This document shows positions 16,814 to 24,910 of a stretch of DNA of 64,000 bases, in pieces; the first letter of the stretch is position 1, and each line of letters starts with the position of its first letter. The stretch lies in NCBI RefSeq assembly GCF_029846255.1, contig NZ_JARVWQ010000001.1, positions 1,178,001-1,242,000 of the forward strand. Direction: 5' to 3'. The notes beneath the pieces are model-generated. The model was not told the DNA's origin. It did not search any database and saw only the letters and a program-made list of their open reading frames with translations. The stretch comes from Amnibacterium sp. CER49 (GTDB lineage Bacteria > Actinomycetota > Actinomycetes > Actinomycetales > Microbacteriaceae). The translations under genes and the position numbers were made by a program.

Positions 16814-18088
16814 ATGAGGATCGACGAGCACCCGGGGGCGTCCCCGCGCCACGCCGTGCAGCGCACCCGCTCCGGTGTCGCGGGCCCGCTCAAGGCGGTC
16901 GCGGTGGTGCTCGCAGTCGTCCTCGTCAGCTCGATCTCGATCGCCGCCTACGGCGTCTGGTCGCTCACGCGGGCCGTCGCCGCGAACGCCGTCGACATCG
17001 GCGGCAAGTCGTCGCTCGCCGCGATGGACGGGGCGTTCAACGTGCTGCTCGTCGGGGCGGACAACGCCCCGGGGCAGTCCTCGTGGGGCGCCTCGCGGCA
17101 GGCGACGTTGAACGACGTGAACATCCTCGTGCACGTCGCCGCGGACCACAGAAGCGGCGTCGTGGTCAGCCTTCCCCGCGACCTCGTCATCGACCAGCCC
17201 GCCTGCGTCGACCCGACGACCAAGGAGGTCGGCGCGGCCGTCACCCAGCAGCCGCTCAACACGTCGTACGCGCGGGGCGGCCTCAGCTGCGTCGTGAACA
17301 CCGCCGAGCACCTCACCGGCGTCCAGATCCCCTACGCGGCGCTGTTCAGCTTCGAGGGCACGGTCAAGATGGCCGACGCGGTCGGCGGCGTGCCCGTCTG
17401 CGTGACCGCCCCGATCGACGACCCCAAGTCCGGTCTCAAGCTGCCCGCGGGCCGTTCCGTCATCTCGGGCCGCACCGCGCTCGCCTACCTGCGCAGCCGC
17501 CACGGCGTCGGCGACGGCAGCGACCTGTCGCGCATCGGGTCGCAGCAGGCCTACATGTCGTCGCTGATGCGGACGATGATGAGCAGCAACACCTTCACGA
17601 ACCCGACGCGGCTCTACGGCCTCGCCAGCGCCGCCGCGCAGAACGTGCAGCTGTCCACGTCGATGGCCAACGTCGAGACCATCGTGCACATGGCGGTCGC
17701 GCTCAAGGACATGAACCTGCAGCACCTCGTGTTCGTGCAGTACCCGACGGGCCAGGACCCCTACGACACGGCGAAGGTCGTGCCCGACACCGCCCTCGCC
17801 GGCCGCCTGATGTGGCGCCTGCGATCCGACCGACCGGTCGCGCTCGACGCGTCGTCGCTCGGTCTCAGCACGAAGCTCGCGCCGACCGCGCAGAAGAAGG
17901 CGACGAGCACCGCACCCTCGTCCTCGTCGAGCACGTCGTCGTCGAGCACGTCGTCGTCCGGCACATCGTCGTCCGGCACCTCCTCGACCGCGAAGCAGCC
18001 GGCCGCGAAGAAGCCGTCGTCCCCGGTGATCGACGGGCTGCGCGGCCAGACCGCGGCGCAGCAGACCTGCTCGATCGCCGCCCGGTAG
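16814..18088 (+). CDS. LCP (LytR-CpsA-Psr) family cell-wall ligase, paralogue 1
   Basis: Membrane-anchored enzyme that attaches polymers such as teichoic acid or arabinogalactan to peptidoglycan; 424 residues. One transmembrane helix (~29-50) then the LCP domain: FNVLLVGADNA, DVNILVH, VSLPRDLVI (pyrophosphate-binding Arg), YLRSRHGVGDGSDLSRIGSQQ. A Ser/Thr-rich linker (~370-400) precedes a C-terminal GQTAAQQTCS. ATG 16814 has GGAGGG seven bases upstream. The paralogue at 59500 shares the same C-terminal motif. Confidence 0.94.
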   Translation: MRIDEHPGASPRHAVQRTRSGVAGPLKAVAVVLAVVLVSSISIAAYGVWSLTRAVAANAVDIGGKSSLAAMDGAFNVLLVGADNAPGQSSWGASRQATLNDVNILVHVAADHRSGVVVSLPRDLVIDQPACVDPTTKEVGAAVTQQPLNTSYARGGLSCVVNTAEHLTGVQIPYAALFSFEGTVKMADAVGGVPVCVTAPIDDPKSGLKLPAGRSVISGRTALAYLRSRHGVGDGSDLSRIGSQQAYMSSLMRTMMSSNTFTNPTRLYGLASAAAQNVQLSTSMANVETIVHMAVALKDMNLQHLVFVQYPTGQDPYDTAKVVPDTALAGRLMWRLRSDRPVALDASSLGLSTKLAPTAQKKATSTAPSSSSSTSSSSTSSSGTSSSGTSSTAKQPAAKKPSSPVIDGLRGQTAAQQTCSIAAR

Positions 18089-18116
18089 GCGGCGGGGCGG
18101 GCGTCGCCGGCCGGGC

Positions 18117-19166
18117 TCAGGCCGGTACGGCGGAGCGCTGCGCCGGCGGGACCCAGCCGAGTGCGGGTGCGACCTGCTCGACGACCGTGCCGAGCAGCCG
18201 GGCGTTGTAGTCGACGCCGAGCTGGTTCGGCACGGTGAGCAGCAGGGTGTCGGCCGCCTGCACGGCGGCGTCGCGGGCGAGCTCCTCGGCGATCTCGTCG
18301 GGCTCGCCGATGTAGCTGCGCCCGAACCGGGCGAGGCCGCCGTCGAGTGCGCCGACCTGGTCCTGCGACTCGGCTCCCCCACGGCCGCCGAAGTAGTAGC
18401 GGTCCTCGTCGGTCGTGATCGGCATCACGCTGCGGCTCACGGAGACGCGCGGCTCGCGCTGCCATCCGGCGCGGCGCCAGGCGTCCCGGTAGCGCTCGAT
18501 CTGCTCGGCCTGCAGCTCGTCGAAGGGCACGCCGGTGTCCTCGGTGAGCAGTGTCGAGCTCATGAGGTTCATGCCCTGCTCCGCGGCCCACTCGGCGGTG
18601 GCGCGGGTGCCGGCGCCCCACCAGATGCGGTCCGGCAGGCCCGGAGACAGGGGCGAGATCGCGAGGCCGCCGTCGGTACCGGTCATCCGCGGGTTCGCGC
18701 GCACGATCGGCGCGCCGGCGATCGCCGCGCGGAACACCTCGGCCTTCGCCCGGGCGAGGTCGGCGTCGGTCTCGTCGTCGCCCGGCACGTAGCCGAACGC
18801 CTCGGAGCCGCGCAGGGCCGGCTCGGGTGAGCCGCGGCTCACCCCGAGCTGCAGCCGGCCGCCGGTGAGCAGGTCGGCGACCGCGGCCTCCTCGGCCATG
18901 TACAGCGGGTTCTCGTAGCGGAGGTCGATGACGCCCGTCCCGAGCTCGATACGGCTCGTGCGCGCGCCCATCGCCGCGAGCAGCGGGAACGGCGCCGAGA
19001 GCTGCGGCGCGAAGTGGTGGACGCGCACGTAGGCGCCGTCGACCCCGAGCTCCTCGGCCGCGACCGCGAGCTCGACCGTCTGCAGCAGGGCGTCCGCGGC
19101 CGTGCGGGCCACCGAGCCGGGGATGGGCTGCCAGTGCCCGAAGGTGAGGAATCCGATGCGCTCCAC
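18117..19166 (-). CDS. LLM-class flavin-dependent oxidoreductase
   Basis: Luciferase-like (bacterial luciferase family) TIM-barrel flavoenzyme of 349 residues. Features: AEELGVDGAYVRVHHF, the IELGTGVIDLRYENPLYMAEEAA strand-turn region, and LTGGRLQLGVSRGSPE, the usual flavin-site loop. Substrate unknown. I placed the start at GTG 19166, directly before the first barrel strand (ERIGFLTFGH); no Shine-Dalgarno is clear, and upstream in-frame sequence is not protein-like. Convergent with the LCP gene. Confidence 0.85.
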   Translation of the reverse strand: MERIGFLTFGHWQPIPGSVARTAADALLQTVELAVAAEELGVDGAYVRVHHFAPQLSAPFPLLAAMGARTSRIELGTGVIDLRYENPLYMAEEAAVADLLTGGRLQLGVSRGSPEPALRGSEAFGYVPGDDETDADLARAKAEVFRAAIAGAPIVRANPRMTGTDGGLAISPLSPGLPDRIWWGAGTRATAEWAAEQGMNLMSSTLLTEDTGVPFDELQAEQIERYRDAWRRAGWQREPRVSVSRSVMPITTDEDRYYFGGRGGAESQDQVGALDGGLARFGRSYIGEPDEIAEELARDAAVQAADTLLLTVPNQLGVDYNARLLGTVVEQVAPALGWVPPAQRSAVPA

Positions 19167-19272
19167 CTCGGCGTCAACCGCACGTCCGCCTCCCGTGTTC
19201 CGAATGGGTTCTGCCCGAGGATCCGCCGAACGGCCCTCGCGAGTCGTCCTGCGGCCGCCGTACCGTCCCGCC

Positions 19273-19404
19273 ATGACGGACAGCAGCGCGCCGATGGAGG
19301 ACCCGGAGCCGAAGGACCGCCAGGTGGCGAACGCGCGCATGGGCGTGGTGCCGGCGGAGCGGGAGGCGGCGGACGCCGAACCGGCCGACGGCGCGACGAC
19401 CTAG
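19273..19404 (+). CDS. Small acidic hypothetical protein
   Basis: 43 residues (MTDSSAPMEDPEP...EPADGATT), very acidic and probably disordered; no known family. Support is structural: TACCGT at 19261-19266 lies exactly six bases before ATG 19273, the leaderless spacing seen across the window, and the ORF ends with a 4-base overlap against the convergent glycosyltransferase gene. Similar short acidic ORFs occur at 21592 and 22702. Confidence 0.5.
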   Translation: MTDSSAPMEDPEPKDRQVANARMGVVPAEREAADAEPADGATT

Positions 19405-20399
19405 GGCCGCAGCGCCGCGAGCACCTGCTCGGGGCGGATCTCGGCCATGCACCGCGGCGTCCCGTCGCGGGTGAAGGGGCAGGTGCCCGTCCACCAGCAC
19501 GCCTGCTCGGTGATGGCGGTCGGGCGGCGCTCCGGGCAGGCGGCCCAGCCCTGCACGTTGGTGCCGAGGCCTTCGCGCAGGCCGTACCGGAGGGCGAGCG
19601 TCGCGCCGTACAGCCCGACCGCGGGAAGCCCGGCCGCGGTCGCGACCCGGACCGGCCCGGTGTCCCCACCGACCGCGGCTCCGTGTCGCGGGGCCGCCGC
19701 AGCACAGAGGGCGGCCAGGGCTCGGAGCGGCAGCGACGGCGACGGCACGGCGCCCGCCTCGACCAGGACGTCGCGGAGCGCCGCGTCCTCGGCGACGACC
19801 ACCGGCGTCGCGCCCCTCCGGCGCAGCTCGCCGACGAGCGCGCGCCAGGACGGCACGGGCCATCGCTTGACGGGCATCCCCGAGTCGGGGAAGAGCAGCA
19901 CCGGAGGACCCGCGGCGAGCCGGCCGAGCAGCTCGGCCGCCTCGTCGAGCTCGTCCGGTCCGAGCACGAGCCGCGGGGGCAGGTCCGCGAACCGCGCCGC
20001 CACCACGCCGTCGGCGACGAGCAGCCGCAGGTAGCGCAGGTCGACGAGCTCGTCGGCGGGTGGCCGCCGCCAGAGGTCGGTGACCGCGCGGCGGGCGGTG
20101 CGCTGCAGCAGCACGGGCAGCCCGAACTGGCGGTTCGTCGTGATCGCGAGGTCGGGTCGGATCCGCTCGAGCACGCCGGTGGCGACACCGACGATCGTGG
20201 CCTCGTCCTTGCCCGGCACGGGCACGACCTCCGCGATCCGCGGATCGCGGAGGAGCAGCTCGTGCCACGGGGCCGTCGTGACCACCGTGAGGCGTGCCGC
20301 CGGATGGCTTCGCGCGAGGCCCTCGAGCACGGGCAGCGAGAGCACGAGGTCGCCGAGGCCGCCCATCGTGTCGACGACGACGATCGTCCGGGGCGTCAC
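19401..20399 (-). CDS. Glycosyltransferase family 9-like protein (heptosyltransferase fold)
   Basis: 332 residues. The N-terminal strand and loop VVVDTMGGLGDLVLSLPVLEGL and the second-domain donor-site region (LLFPDSGMPVKRWPV, AAVGGDTGPVRVATAAGLPAVGLYG) match the GT9/ADP-heptose transferase fold. The C-terminus has clustered cysteines (CPERR, CWWTGTCPFT, RCMAEI) seen in many GT9 proteins. Gram-positive members probably build surface or capsular glycans. GTG start overlaps the GT4 stop by four bases (GTGA), so it is the last gene of this unit. Confidence 0.86.
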   Translation of the reverse strand: MTPRTIVVVDTMGGLGDLVLSLPVLEGLARSHPAARLTVVTTAPWHELLLRDPRIAEVVPVPGKDEATIVGVATGVLERIRPDLAITTNRQFGLPVLLQRTARRAVTDLWRRPPADELVDLRYLRLLVADGVVAARFADLPPRLVLGPDELDEAAELLGRLAAGPPVLLFPDSGMPVKRWPVPSWRALVGELRRRGATPVVVAEDAALRDVLVEAGAVPSPSLPLRALAALCAAAAPRHGAAVGGDTGPVRVATAAGLPAVGLYGATLALRYGLREGLGTNVQGWAACPERRPTAITEQACWWTGTCPFTRDGTPRCMAEIRPEQVLAALRP

Positions 20400-21595
20400 C
20401 TCGCGACCTCCGCGAGCAGCGCGAGGTGCCGCGCGGCGATGTCCGGCCAGTCGCGCCGCGCGGCGAGCGCCCGCCCCGCCGCGGCGATGCGGGTCGCGAG
20501 CGCCGGGTCGTCGAGCACGCGCCGGATCCCGTCGGCGAGCGCGGGGGCGTCGCGGACCGCCGGCACCACGACGCAGGTGGCGCCGTCCACCAGCTCGGGA
20601 TCCGGCTCCGGTGCCGCGGTGACGACCGTCGGCAGGCCGTGCGCGAGCACGGTGAGGAGGGAGCCGCTCTTCGTCGTGACCCCGGCGGTGAAGGGCAGCA
20701 CGGCGACGTCCGCGGCGGCGAGCAGCCGCGAGGCGGCCTCCTCCGGGAGGAACCCGGTGATGCGCGCGCGGTCGCCGGCCCCGGCGGCGGCGAGGTGCGC
20801 CCGCAGCTCGGCCTCGAAGGCGAGGGCCTCGGCGGCGGGCAGCGCCGTCGACTCGAACCCGCCGACGACGAGCAGGTGCACGTCGCGTCCCTCCGCCGCG
20901 AGCCGCGCGACGGCCTCGCCGAGGTACCGGATGCCCTTCACGGGATGCACGAAGCCGAAGAAGGCGAGGAGCACGGCGTCCGGGGCGACCCCGAGCTCCA
21001 CGCGGACCGACGGGCGCAGCACCTCGGCCGGCTCGGACGTCGCGACGGCCACGTTCGCCCCGATCGGGATCGCCACCACCGGCAGGTCCGGGAACCGCCG
21101 GCGCACGTCCTCGGCGTGGGCCGCGTTCGTGACGACGACGCGGGCTGCGCGGGGCACGAGCAGCGCCGTCTCGCGATCGACGAGCCGCCGCGGCTCGAGC
21201 GCACGCCAGGCCGTCCGCGGGACCTGCCGGGCCCAGGTCCACCAGCCGTACTCGTGCAGGGTCGGCACGATCGGCCGGCGACCAGCCGCGAGGGGCAGCA
21301 GGCCCACCCACGCACGGAAGCCGTACATCGAGGGCGCGAACTGCACCGACACGACATCGGCGCCGGCGAGCGCCCGCCGGGCCCGCAGCAGCGCGACCGG
21401 CGACCAGCGGCGCCCCACGGAGACGCCCCGGACGCCGGCGGGCGTCGCCCCGGTGTGCACGAGGCGCACCACCGCGCCGGCGCCGGTCAGCTCGCGCGCG
21501 AGCCGCAGCACGTAGCCGGCGACCCCGTCACGGTCCTCCCTGACCGGTCCGGCGACGAGCGCGATCCGCAGCGGCCGCGCGGTTCCCCCGCTCAG
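20396..21595 (-). CDS. Glycosyltransferase family 4 protein, probable CTG start
   Basis: GT-B fold retaining glycosyltransferase. Core motifs: FFGFVHPVKGIRYLGEAVARL, GFLPEEAASRLLAAADVAVLPF and GVTTKSGSLLTVLAHGLPTV, with the nucleotide-sugar E/K region. The first usual start codon in frame is GTG 21511, but that would lose the N-terminal strand; the frame stays open upstream and reads IALVAGPVREDRDGVAGYVL, which is a typical GT4 beginning. Extending to CTG 21595 gives 399 residues beginning (M)SGGTARPLR, and a CTGA overlap with the preceding stop, as in other pairs here. The start is therefore uncertain. Confidence 0.85.
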   Translation of the reverse strand: MSGGTARPLRIALVAGPVREDRDGVAGYVLRLARELTGAGAVVRLVHTGATPAGVRGVSVGRRWSPVALLRARRALAGADVVSVQFAPSMYGFRAWVGLLPLAAGRRPIVPTLHEYGWWTWARQVPRTAWRALEPRRLVDRETALLVPRAARVVVTNAAHAEDVRRRFPDLPVVAIPIGANVAVATSEPAEVLRPSVRVELGVAPDAVLLAFFGFVHPVKGIRYLGEAVARLAAEGRDVHLLVVGGFESTALPAAEALAFEAELRAHLAAAGAGDRARITGFLPEEAASRLLAAADVAVLPFTAGVTTKSGSLLTVLAHGLPTVVTAAPEPDPELVDGATCVVVPAVRDAPALADGIRRVLDDPALATRIAAAGRALAARRDWPDIAARHLALLAEVAR

Positions 21596-21867
21596 GGCGT
21601 GACCGGGCCGTCCCCGGTGGCGGCATCCGCCTCGCCTGCGATCGAGTCGCCGTCGCCGGGGAGCCCCTCCTCGGGCAGCGCGGCGTCGTCACCCATCGAG
21701 TCACCGCTGTTGTCGAGGGAGTCCATCGCCGGTGCCTGGGGGTCGAGCCCCGCCTCGAGGCTCGTGCCGCCGGGCGCGACGCCCGCGGCGCTGCCGTCGT
21801 TCTGGTCCTCACCCGGGACGTGGGACAGGGACCCCTCGGCCCCGGCCGCTCGCTGCGCATCGCTCAT
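21592..21867 (-). CDS. Small acidic hypothetical protein
   Basis: 91 residues, rich in Asp, Glu, Gly, Ser and Pro (e.g. DSLDNSGDSMGDDAALPEEG), no membrane segment or known domain, probably unstructured. ATG 21867. Its stop overlaps the likely CTG start of the glycosyltransferase gene, so it seems to head the glycosyltransferase operon. Function unknown. Confidence 0.6.
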   Translation of the reverse strand: MSDAQRAAGAEGSLSHVPGEDQNDGSAAGVAPGGTSLEAGLDPQAPAMDSLDNSGDSMGDDAALPEEGLPGDGDSIAGEADAATGDGPVTP

Positions 21868-21928
21868 GGGCGGGACGCTAGGAGCGCGTGCTGGGACGGT
21901 CCCGAGTCCATGCGCGGTCGCGCGGCGG

Positions 21929-22372
21929 TCAGGCCTCGTCGCGGCGCTCGAGCACGAACACCGGGATCTGCCGGTCGGTCCGGGTCTGGTACGCCGCGTA
22001 GTCGGGCCACACGGCGACGGACCGCTCCCACCACTCCTCGCGCTCCTCGCCCGTGGCGAGGTGCGCCGTGTAGTCGTGGCGCTCCGCCCCGTCCTGGAGC
22101 TCGACGTGGGGCTCCTGCACGAGGTTGTGGTACCAGGCGGGATGCTCGGGTGCGCCGCCCTTGCTCGCGACGACGGCGTAGCGGCCCTCGTGCTCGACGC
22201 GCATGAGGGCGTTCTTGCGCAGCCGCCCGCTCTTCGCGCCGACGGACGTGAGGACGATGATCGGCACGCCACGGAGGGTGTCGGCCTCGCGGCCGTCGGT
22301 CGCCTCGTAGGTCTCGGCCTGCTTGCGCGCCCACGCCTCGGTGCTCGGCTCGTACTCGCCCGTCAGCGGCAT
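21929..22372 (-). CDS. Nitroreductase-family deazaflavin-dependent oxidoreductase
   Basis: 147 residues of the split beta-barrel F420/FMN-binding family (Ddn-like). Typical pieces: [43 protein letters not shown], and the middle loop [18 protein letters not shown]. Members use coenzyme F420 or flavin to reduce quinones or nitro compounds; the substrate here is unknown. Start ATG 22372. A second family member lies at 37360. Confidence 0.9.
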   Translation of the reverse strand: MPLTGEYEPSTEAWARKQAETYEATDGREADTLRGVPIIVLTSVGAKSGRLRKNALMRVEHEGRYAVVASKGGAPEHPAWYHNLVQEPHVELQDGAERHDYTAHLATGEEREEWWERSVAVWPDYAAYQTRTDRQIPVFVLERRDEA

Positions 22373-22486
22373 GCGTCCTCCTCGTGTCCGGCCCGGACTC
22401 GGAACCCGGCCGCCCGGCGTCCGAGGGTAGCGGCGCCCGACCGTGCGCTCAGCGACCGTGGAAGCGATGGCACCAGGATCGCTCCC

Positions 22487-22705
22487 ATGCCGACGCTCAC
22501 GTTCCCCGCCTGGCTGCGGGAGCAGCAGTACCGCACCGACGAGATCGGCGAGTTCGCGAAGGCCGTCGCGCGCCGGTCCGACTTCCCCGAGTCGGGCGGC
22601 AAGGCGATCTACGACGGCTACTTCGAGACCGAGCCCGCGCAGCAGCAGACCTATGAGCGCGCGTGGGCCGAGTTCGACGCGAGCCCGGAGCCGTCGCAGC
22701 CGTGA
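22487..22705 (+). CDS. YozE SAM-like family protein
   Basis: 72 residues ([21 protein letters not shown], then [15 protein letters not shown] and [10 protein letters not shown]). The helix pattern and the F-P-x-S/W-E-F-D positions match YozE, a small sterile-alpha-motif-like helical fold of unknown role in Gram-positives. ATG 22487 has CAGGAT seven bases upstream, so leaderless. First gene of a four-gene chain, each overlapping the next by GTGA. Confidence 0.75.
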   Translation: MPTLTFPAWLREQQYRTDEIGEFAKAVARRSDFPESGGKAIYDGYFETEPAQQQTYERAWAEFDASPEPSQP

Positions 22706-22848
22706 GCGATCCGCGCGACGAGCAGGACCCCGTAGCGCGGGCGGTGATCGGCGACGCCGGCACGGCCGCCGGTGCGGGCGAGGTGTCCGAGCACGACCTG
22801 CGCGAGGCGGGCCTGACGGACGAGGCGAAGCAGGAGGGACTGTCGTGA
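22702..22848 (+). CDS. Small acidic hypothetical protein in YozE operon
   Basis: 48 residues, acidic, with a C-terminal [17 protein letters not shown] stretch that could be a short helix. No recognised family. Its GTG overlaps the YozE stop and its stop overlaps the following GTG, so it is translated as part of the chain. Existence is supported by this double coupling rather than by similarity. Confidence 0.65.
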   Translation: MSDPRDEQDPVARAVIGDAGTAAGAGEVSEHDLREAGLTDEAKQEGLS

Positions 22849-23852
22849 CCGAGGCGCTGCGATTCGGGATGTTCGTGCCCCAGGGGTGGCGGCACGACCT
22901 CGTCGGCATCCCGCCCGAGGAGCAGTGGGGCGCGATGAGCCGCGTCGCCGCGCTCGCCGAGTCGGGGCCGTGGGAGTCGATCTGGGTCTACGACCACTTC
23001 CACACGGTGCCGGTGCCGAGCGAGGAGGCGACGCACGAGGCGTGGACGCTCATGGCGGCCTTCGCGGCCTCCACGTCGCGGGTGCGGCTCGGACAGATGT
23101 GCACCTGCATGAGCTACCGCAACCCCGCCTACCTCGCGAAGGTCGCCGCCACCGTCGACATCGTCTCGGGAGGTCGCACCGAGATGGGCATCGGCGGCGG
23201 CTGGTACGAGCACGAGTGGCGCGCGTACGGCTACGGCTTCCCACCCGTCAAGGAGCGACTCGGCCGGCTCCGGGAGGGCGTCGAGATCTTCCAGCAGGCC
23301 TGGACGACCGGAACGGCCACCCTGCACGGCGAGTACTACGACGTCGACGGCGCCATCGTGCAGCCCCGCCCGCTGCAGCAGGGCGGCATCCCGATGTGGA
23401 TCGCGGGCGGCGGGGAGAAGGTCACCCTCCGCATCGCTGCCGAGTACGCGCAGTACACGAACTTCGCAGGTGCCCCCGACGAGTTCGAGGCGAAGAGCCG
23501 CGTGCTCGAGCAGCACTGCCGCGATCTGGGCCGCGACTACGCATCGATCGTGCGCAGCGCCAACTACAACTGCATCATCGCGCCGACCGAGCGCGAGGTG
23601 GAGCATCAGCTGCAGGCGCTCGAGGCGAAGGTGACGCCATATCTCGGTGCCGAGGGCGCCAAGCGGTTCGTGGCGGAGTACCGCGTCGAGGGCTCGCCCG
23701 CCGTCGGCACCCCCGAGCAGATCGTCGAGCGGCTCCAGGCCGTGCGCGACCGGGGCCTCGGCTACGCGATCATCTACTTCCCCTTCATCGCCACCGATCC
23801 CAGCGCGGCCGAGCTCTTCGCCCGCGAGGTGGTCCCCGCGCTGCAGTCGTGA
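22845..23852 (+). CDS. LLM-class F420-dependent oxidoreductase
   Basis: 335-residue luciferase-like TIM barrel. Signatures: [45 protein letters not shown] and [19 protein letters not shown], which match the F420-using subgroup (G-I-G-A/G-G-W motif). Substrate unknown. It is coupled by GTGA overlaps to the small acidic gene before and to the ACT-domain gene after. Confidence 0.87.
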   Translation: MTEALRFGMFVPQGWRHDLVGIPPEEQWGAMSRVAALAESGPWESIWVYDHFHTVPVPSEEATHEAWTLMAAFAASTSRVRLGQMCTCMSYRNPAYLAKVAATVDIVSGGRTEMGIGGGWYEHEWRAYGYGFPPVKERLGRLREGVEIFQQAWTTGTATLHGEYYDVDGAIVQPRPLQQGGIPMWIAGGGEKVTLRIAAEYAQYTNFAGAPDEFEAKSRVLEQHCRDLGRDYASIVRSANYNCIIAPTEREVEHQLQALEAKVTPYLGAEGAKRFVAEYRVEGSPAVGTPEQIVERLQAVRDRGLGYAIIYFPFIATDPSAAELFAREVVPALQS

Positions 23853-24238
23853 CCGCCGAGCGCGACCTCACGACGCTGCTGCGCGCGGCGCAGCCCGTCG
23901 TCGCGCACCGCGAGGTCGTGCTCGTCACCGTGCCGGCCGACGCCGCGGCGCGGCTGCCCGCGCTCGCCACCGTGACCGAGGACGAGGGCGTGACCGTCGT
24001 CCTGGCGCGCGCGGACGCCGAGCGGCTCGGTCTGCCCATCGGCTGGATCGGCACGTGGATCACCCTGCGCGTGCACTCGGCGCTCGAGGCGGTCGGCCTC
24101 ACGGCCGCGACCAGCAGCGCGCTCGCCCGCGCCGGCATCAGCTGCAACGTGCTCGCGGGCTTCCACCACGACCACCTGCTCGTGCCCCACGACCGCGCGG
24201 ACGACGCCCTCGGCATCCTGCGGACCCTCGGCGGCTGA
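23849..24238 (+). CDS. ACT domain-containing protein
   Basis: 129 residues, tandem ACT-like halves. The sequence GLPIGWIGTWITLRVHSALEAVGLTAATSSALARAGISCNVLAGFHHDHLLVPHDRADDAL follows the actinobacterial ACT_3-type family (split motifs W-I-T-L-x-V-H-S-x-L-x-x-V-G-L-T and F-H-H-D-H-x-x-V). Such proteins bind small ligands, often amino acids; no regulated partner is apparent. GTG overlaps the oxidoreductase stop. Confidence 0.82.
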   Translation: MTAERDLTTLLRAAQPVVAHREVVLVTVPADAAARLPALATVTEDEGVTVVLARADAERLGLPIGWIGTWITLRVHSALEAVGLTAATSSALARAGISCNVLAGFHHDHLLVPHDRADDALGILRTLGG

Positions 24239-24265
24239 GCCCCGCGGCTCCGCCGCGTACCGGCC

Positions 24266-24340
24266 GTAGGTACTTCGCTCTGCCGTAGGTGCGACACGCG
24301 ACGATCGCCCCTACACGAGGACGGATCACCTACACGGGGT
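24266..24340. repeat. Intergenic 75-bp dyad repeat, copy B
   Basis: Four boxes: GTAGGT at 24266 and 24285, CCCTAC at 24309, ACCTAC at 24328, with the same 19-24-19 spacing as copy A (2399-2473) and no gaps between the copies. It lies between the ACT-domain gene and the marR promoter, where it may stop read-through. Confidence 0.75.
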
Positions 24341-24398
24341 GTGCGGCTGGGACCTCTCCACTGGGCGACTGGCAGGTGTCCGGTCCAGGTCCAGAAGC

Positions 24399-24424
24399 AT
24401 CAGCAGGTTATATAGTCTGCTGAT
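24399..24424 (+). promoter_or_regulatory. MarR operator enclosing a -10 box
   Basis: ATCAGCAG and CTGCTGAT are perfect inverted arms around a ten-base spacer that contains TATAGT (24411-24416), a near-consensus -10. A protein bound to both arms would cover the promoter. The marR start is 12 bases downstream, so autoregulation is likely. Confidence 0.8.
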
Positions 24425-24436
24425 AGACTTGCATCT

Positions 24437-24910
24437 ATGGTTTCCGTGGCCCCCACCGAGGAGCAGCTCGCCCTCGGCTCCGCGTTCGAGCAGGTCGTCG
24501 CCTGGCTCCGCCGCACCCGCACCGCCACCGACATCTCGGCGAGCGGCCTCAGCCTCCTCGACCGGCTCGCGACGGGCGGCCCCCAGCGCATCACCGACCT
24601 CGCGACGCAGGAGGGCATCAGCCAGCCGGCGATGACCTCACTCGTCAACCGGCTCGAGGAGCGCGGCTGGGCCCGCCGCACGGCCGATCCGGACGATCGC
24701 CGCGCGATCCGCGTCGAGCTCACGTCGCAGGGCACCGAGCGGCTCGAGCGCCACCGTGCCGACCGCACGCGGCGCATCGCCGACCGCCTCACGATCCTCG
24801 ACGACGCCGACCAGGCCGCCCTGCTCGCCGCGCTGCCCGCGCTGCAGCGGCTCACCGCGCTTCCCGACCCCCGCACCGAATCCCTTCCCGGAGCACTCAC
24901 GAATGCATGA
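24437..24910 (+). CDS. MarR family transcriptional regulator
   Basis: 157 residues with a MarR winged helix: LSLLDRLATGGPQRITDLA, recognition helix GISQPAMTSLVNRLEERGWA, wing RTADPDDRRAIRVELTSQG. It probably represses itself and the MFS exporter, whose start lies inside its last codons (8-base overlap). The operator in front of it overlaps the -10. Inducer unknown; drug-like or phenolic compounds are usual in the family. Confidence 0.93.
   Translation: MVSVAPTEEQLALGSAFEQVVAWLRRTRTATDISASGLSLLDRLATGGPQRITDLATQEGISQPAMTSLVNRLEERGWARRTADPDDRRAIRVELTSQGTERLERHRADRTRRIADRLTILDDADQAALLAALPALQRLTALPDPRTESLPGALTNA

Noticed and set aside
17920-17990. TCG/TCC-rich microsatellite as a phase-variable element
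   Set aside because: It encodes the Ser/Thr linker of the LCP protein; units are imperfect and in triplets, so slippage would not shift the frame.
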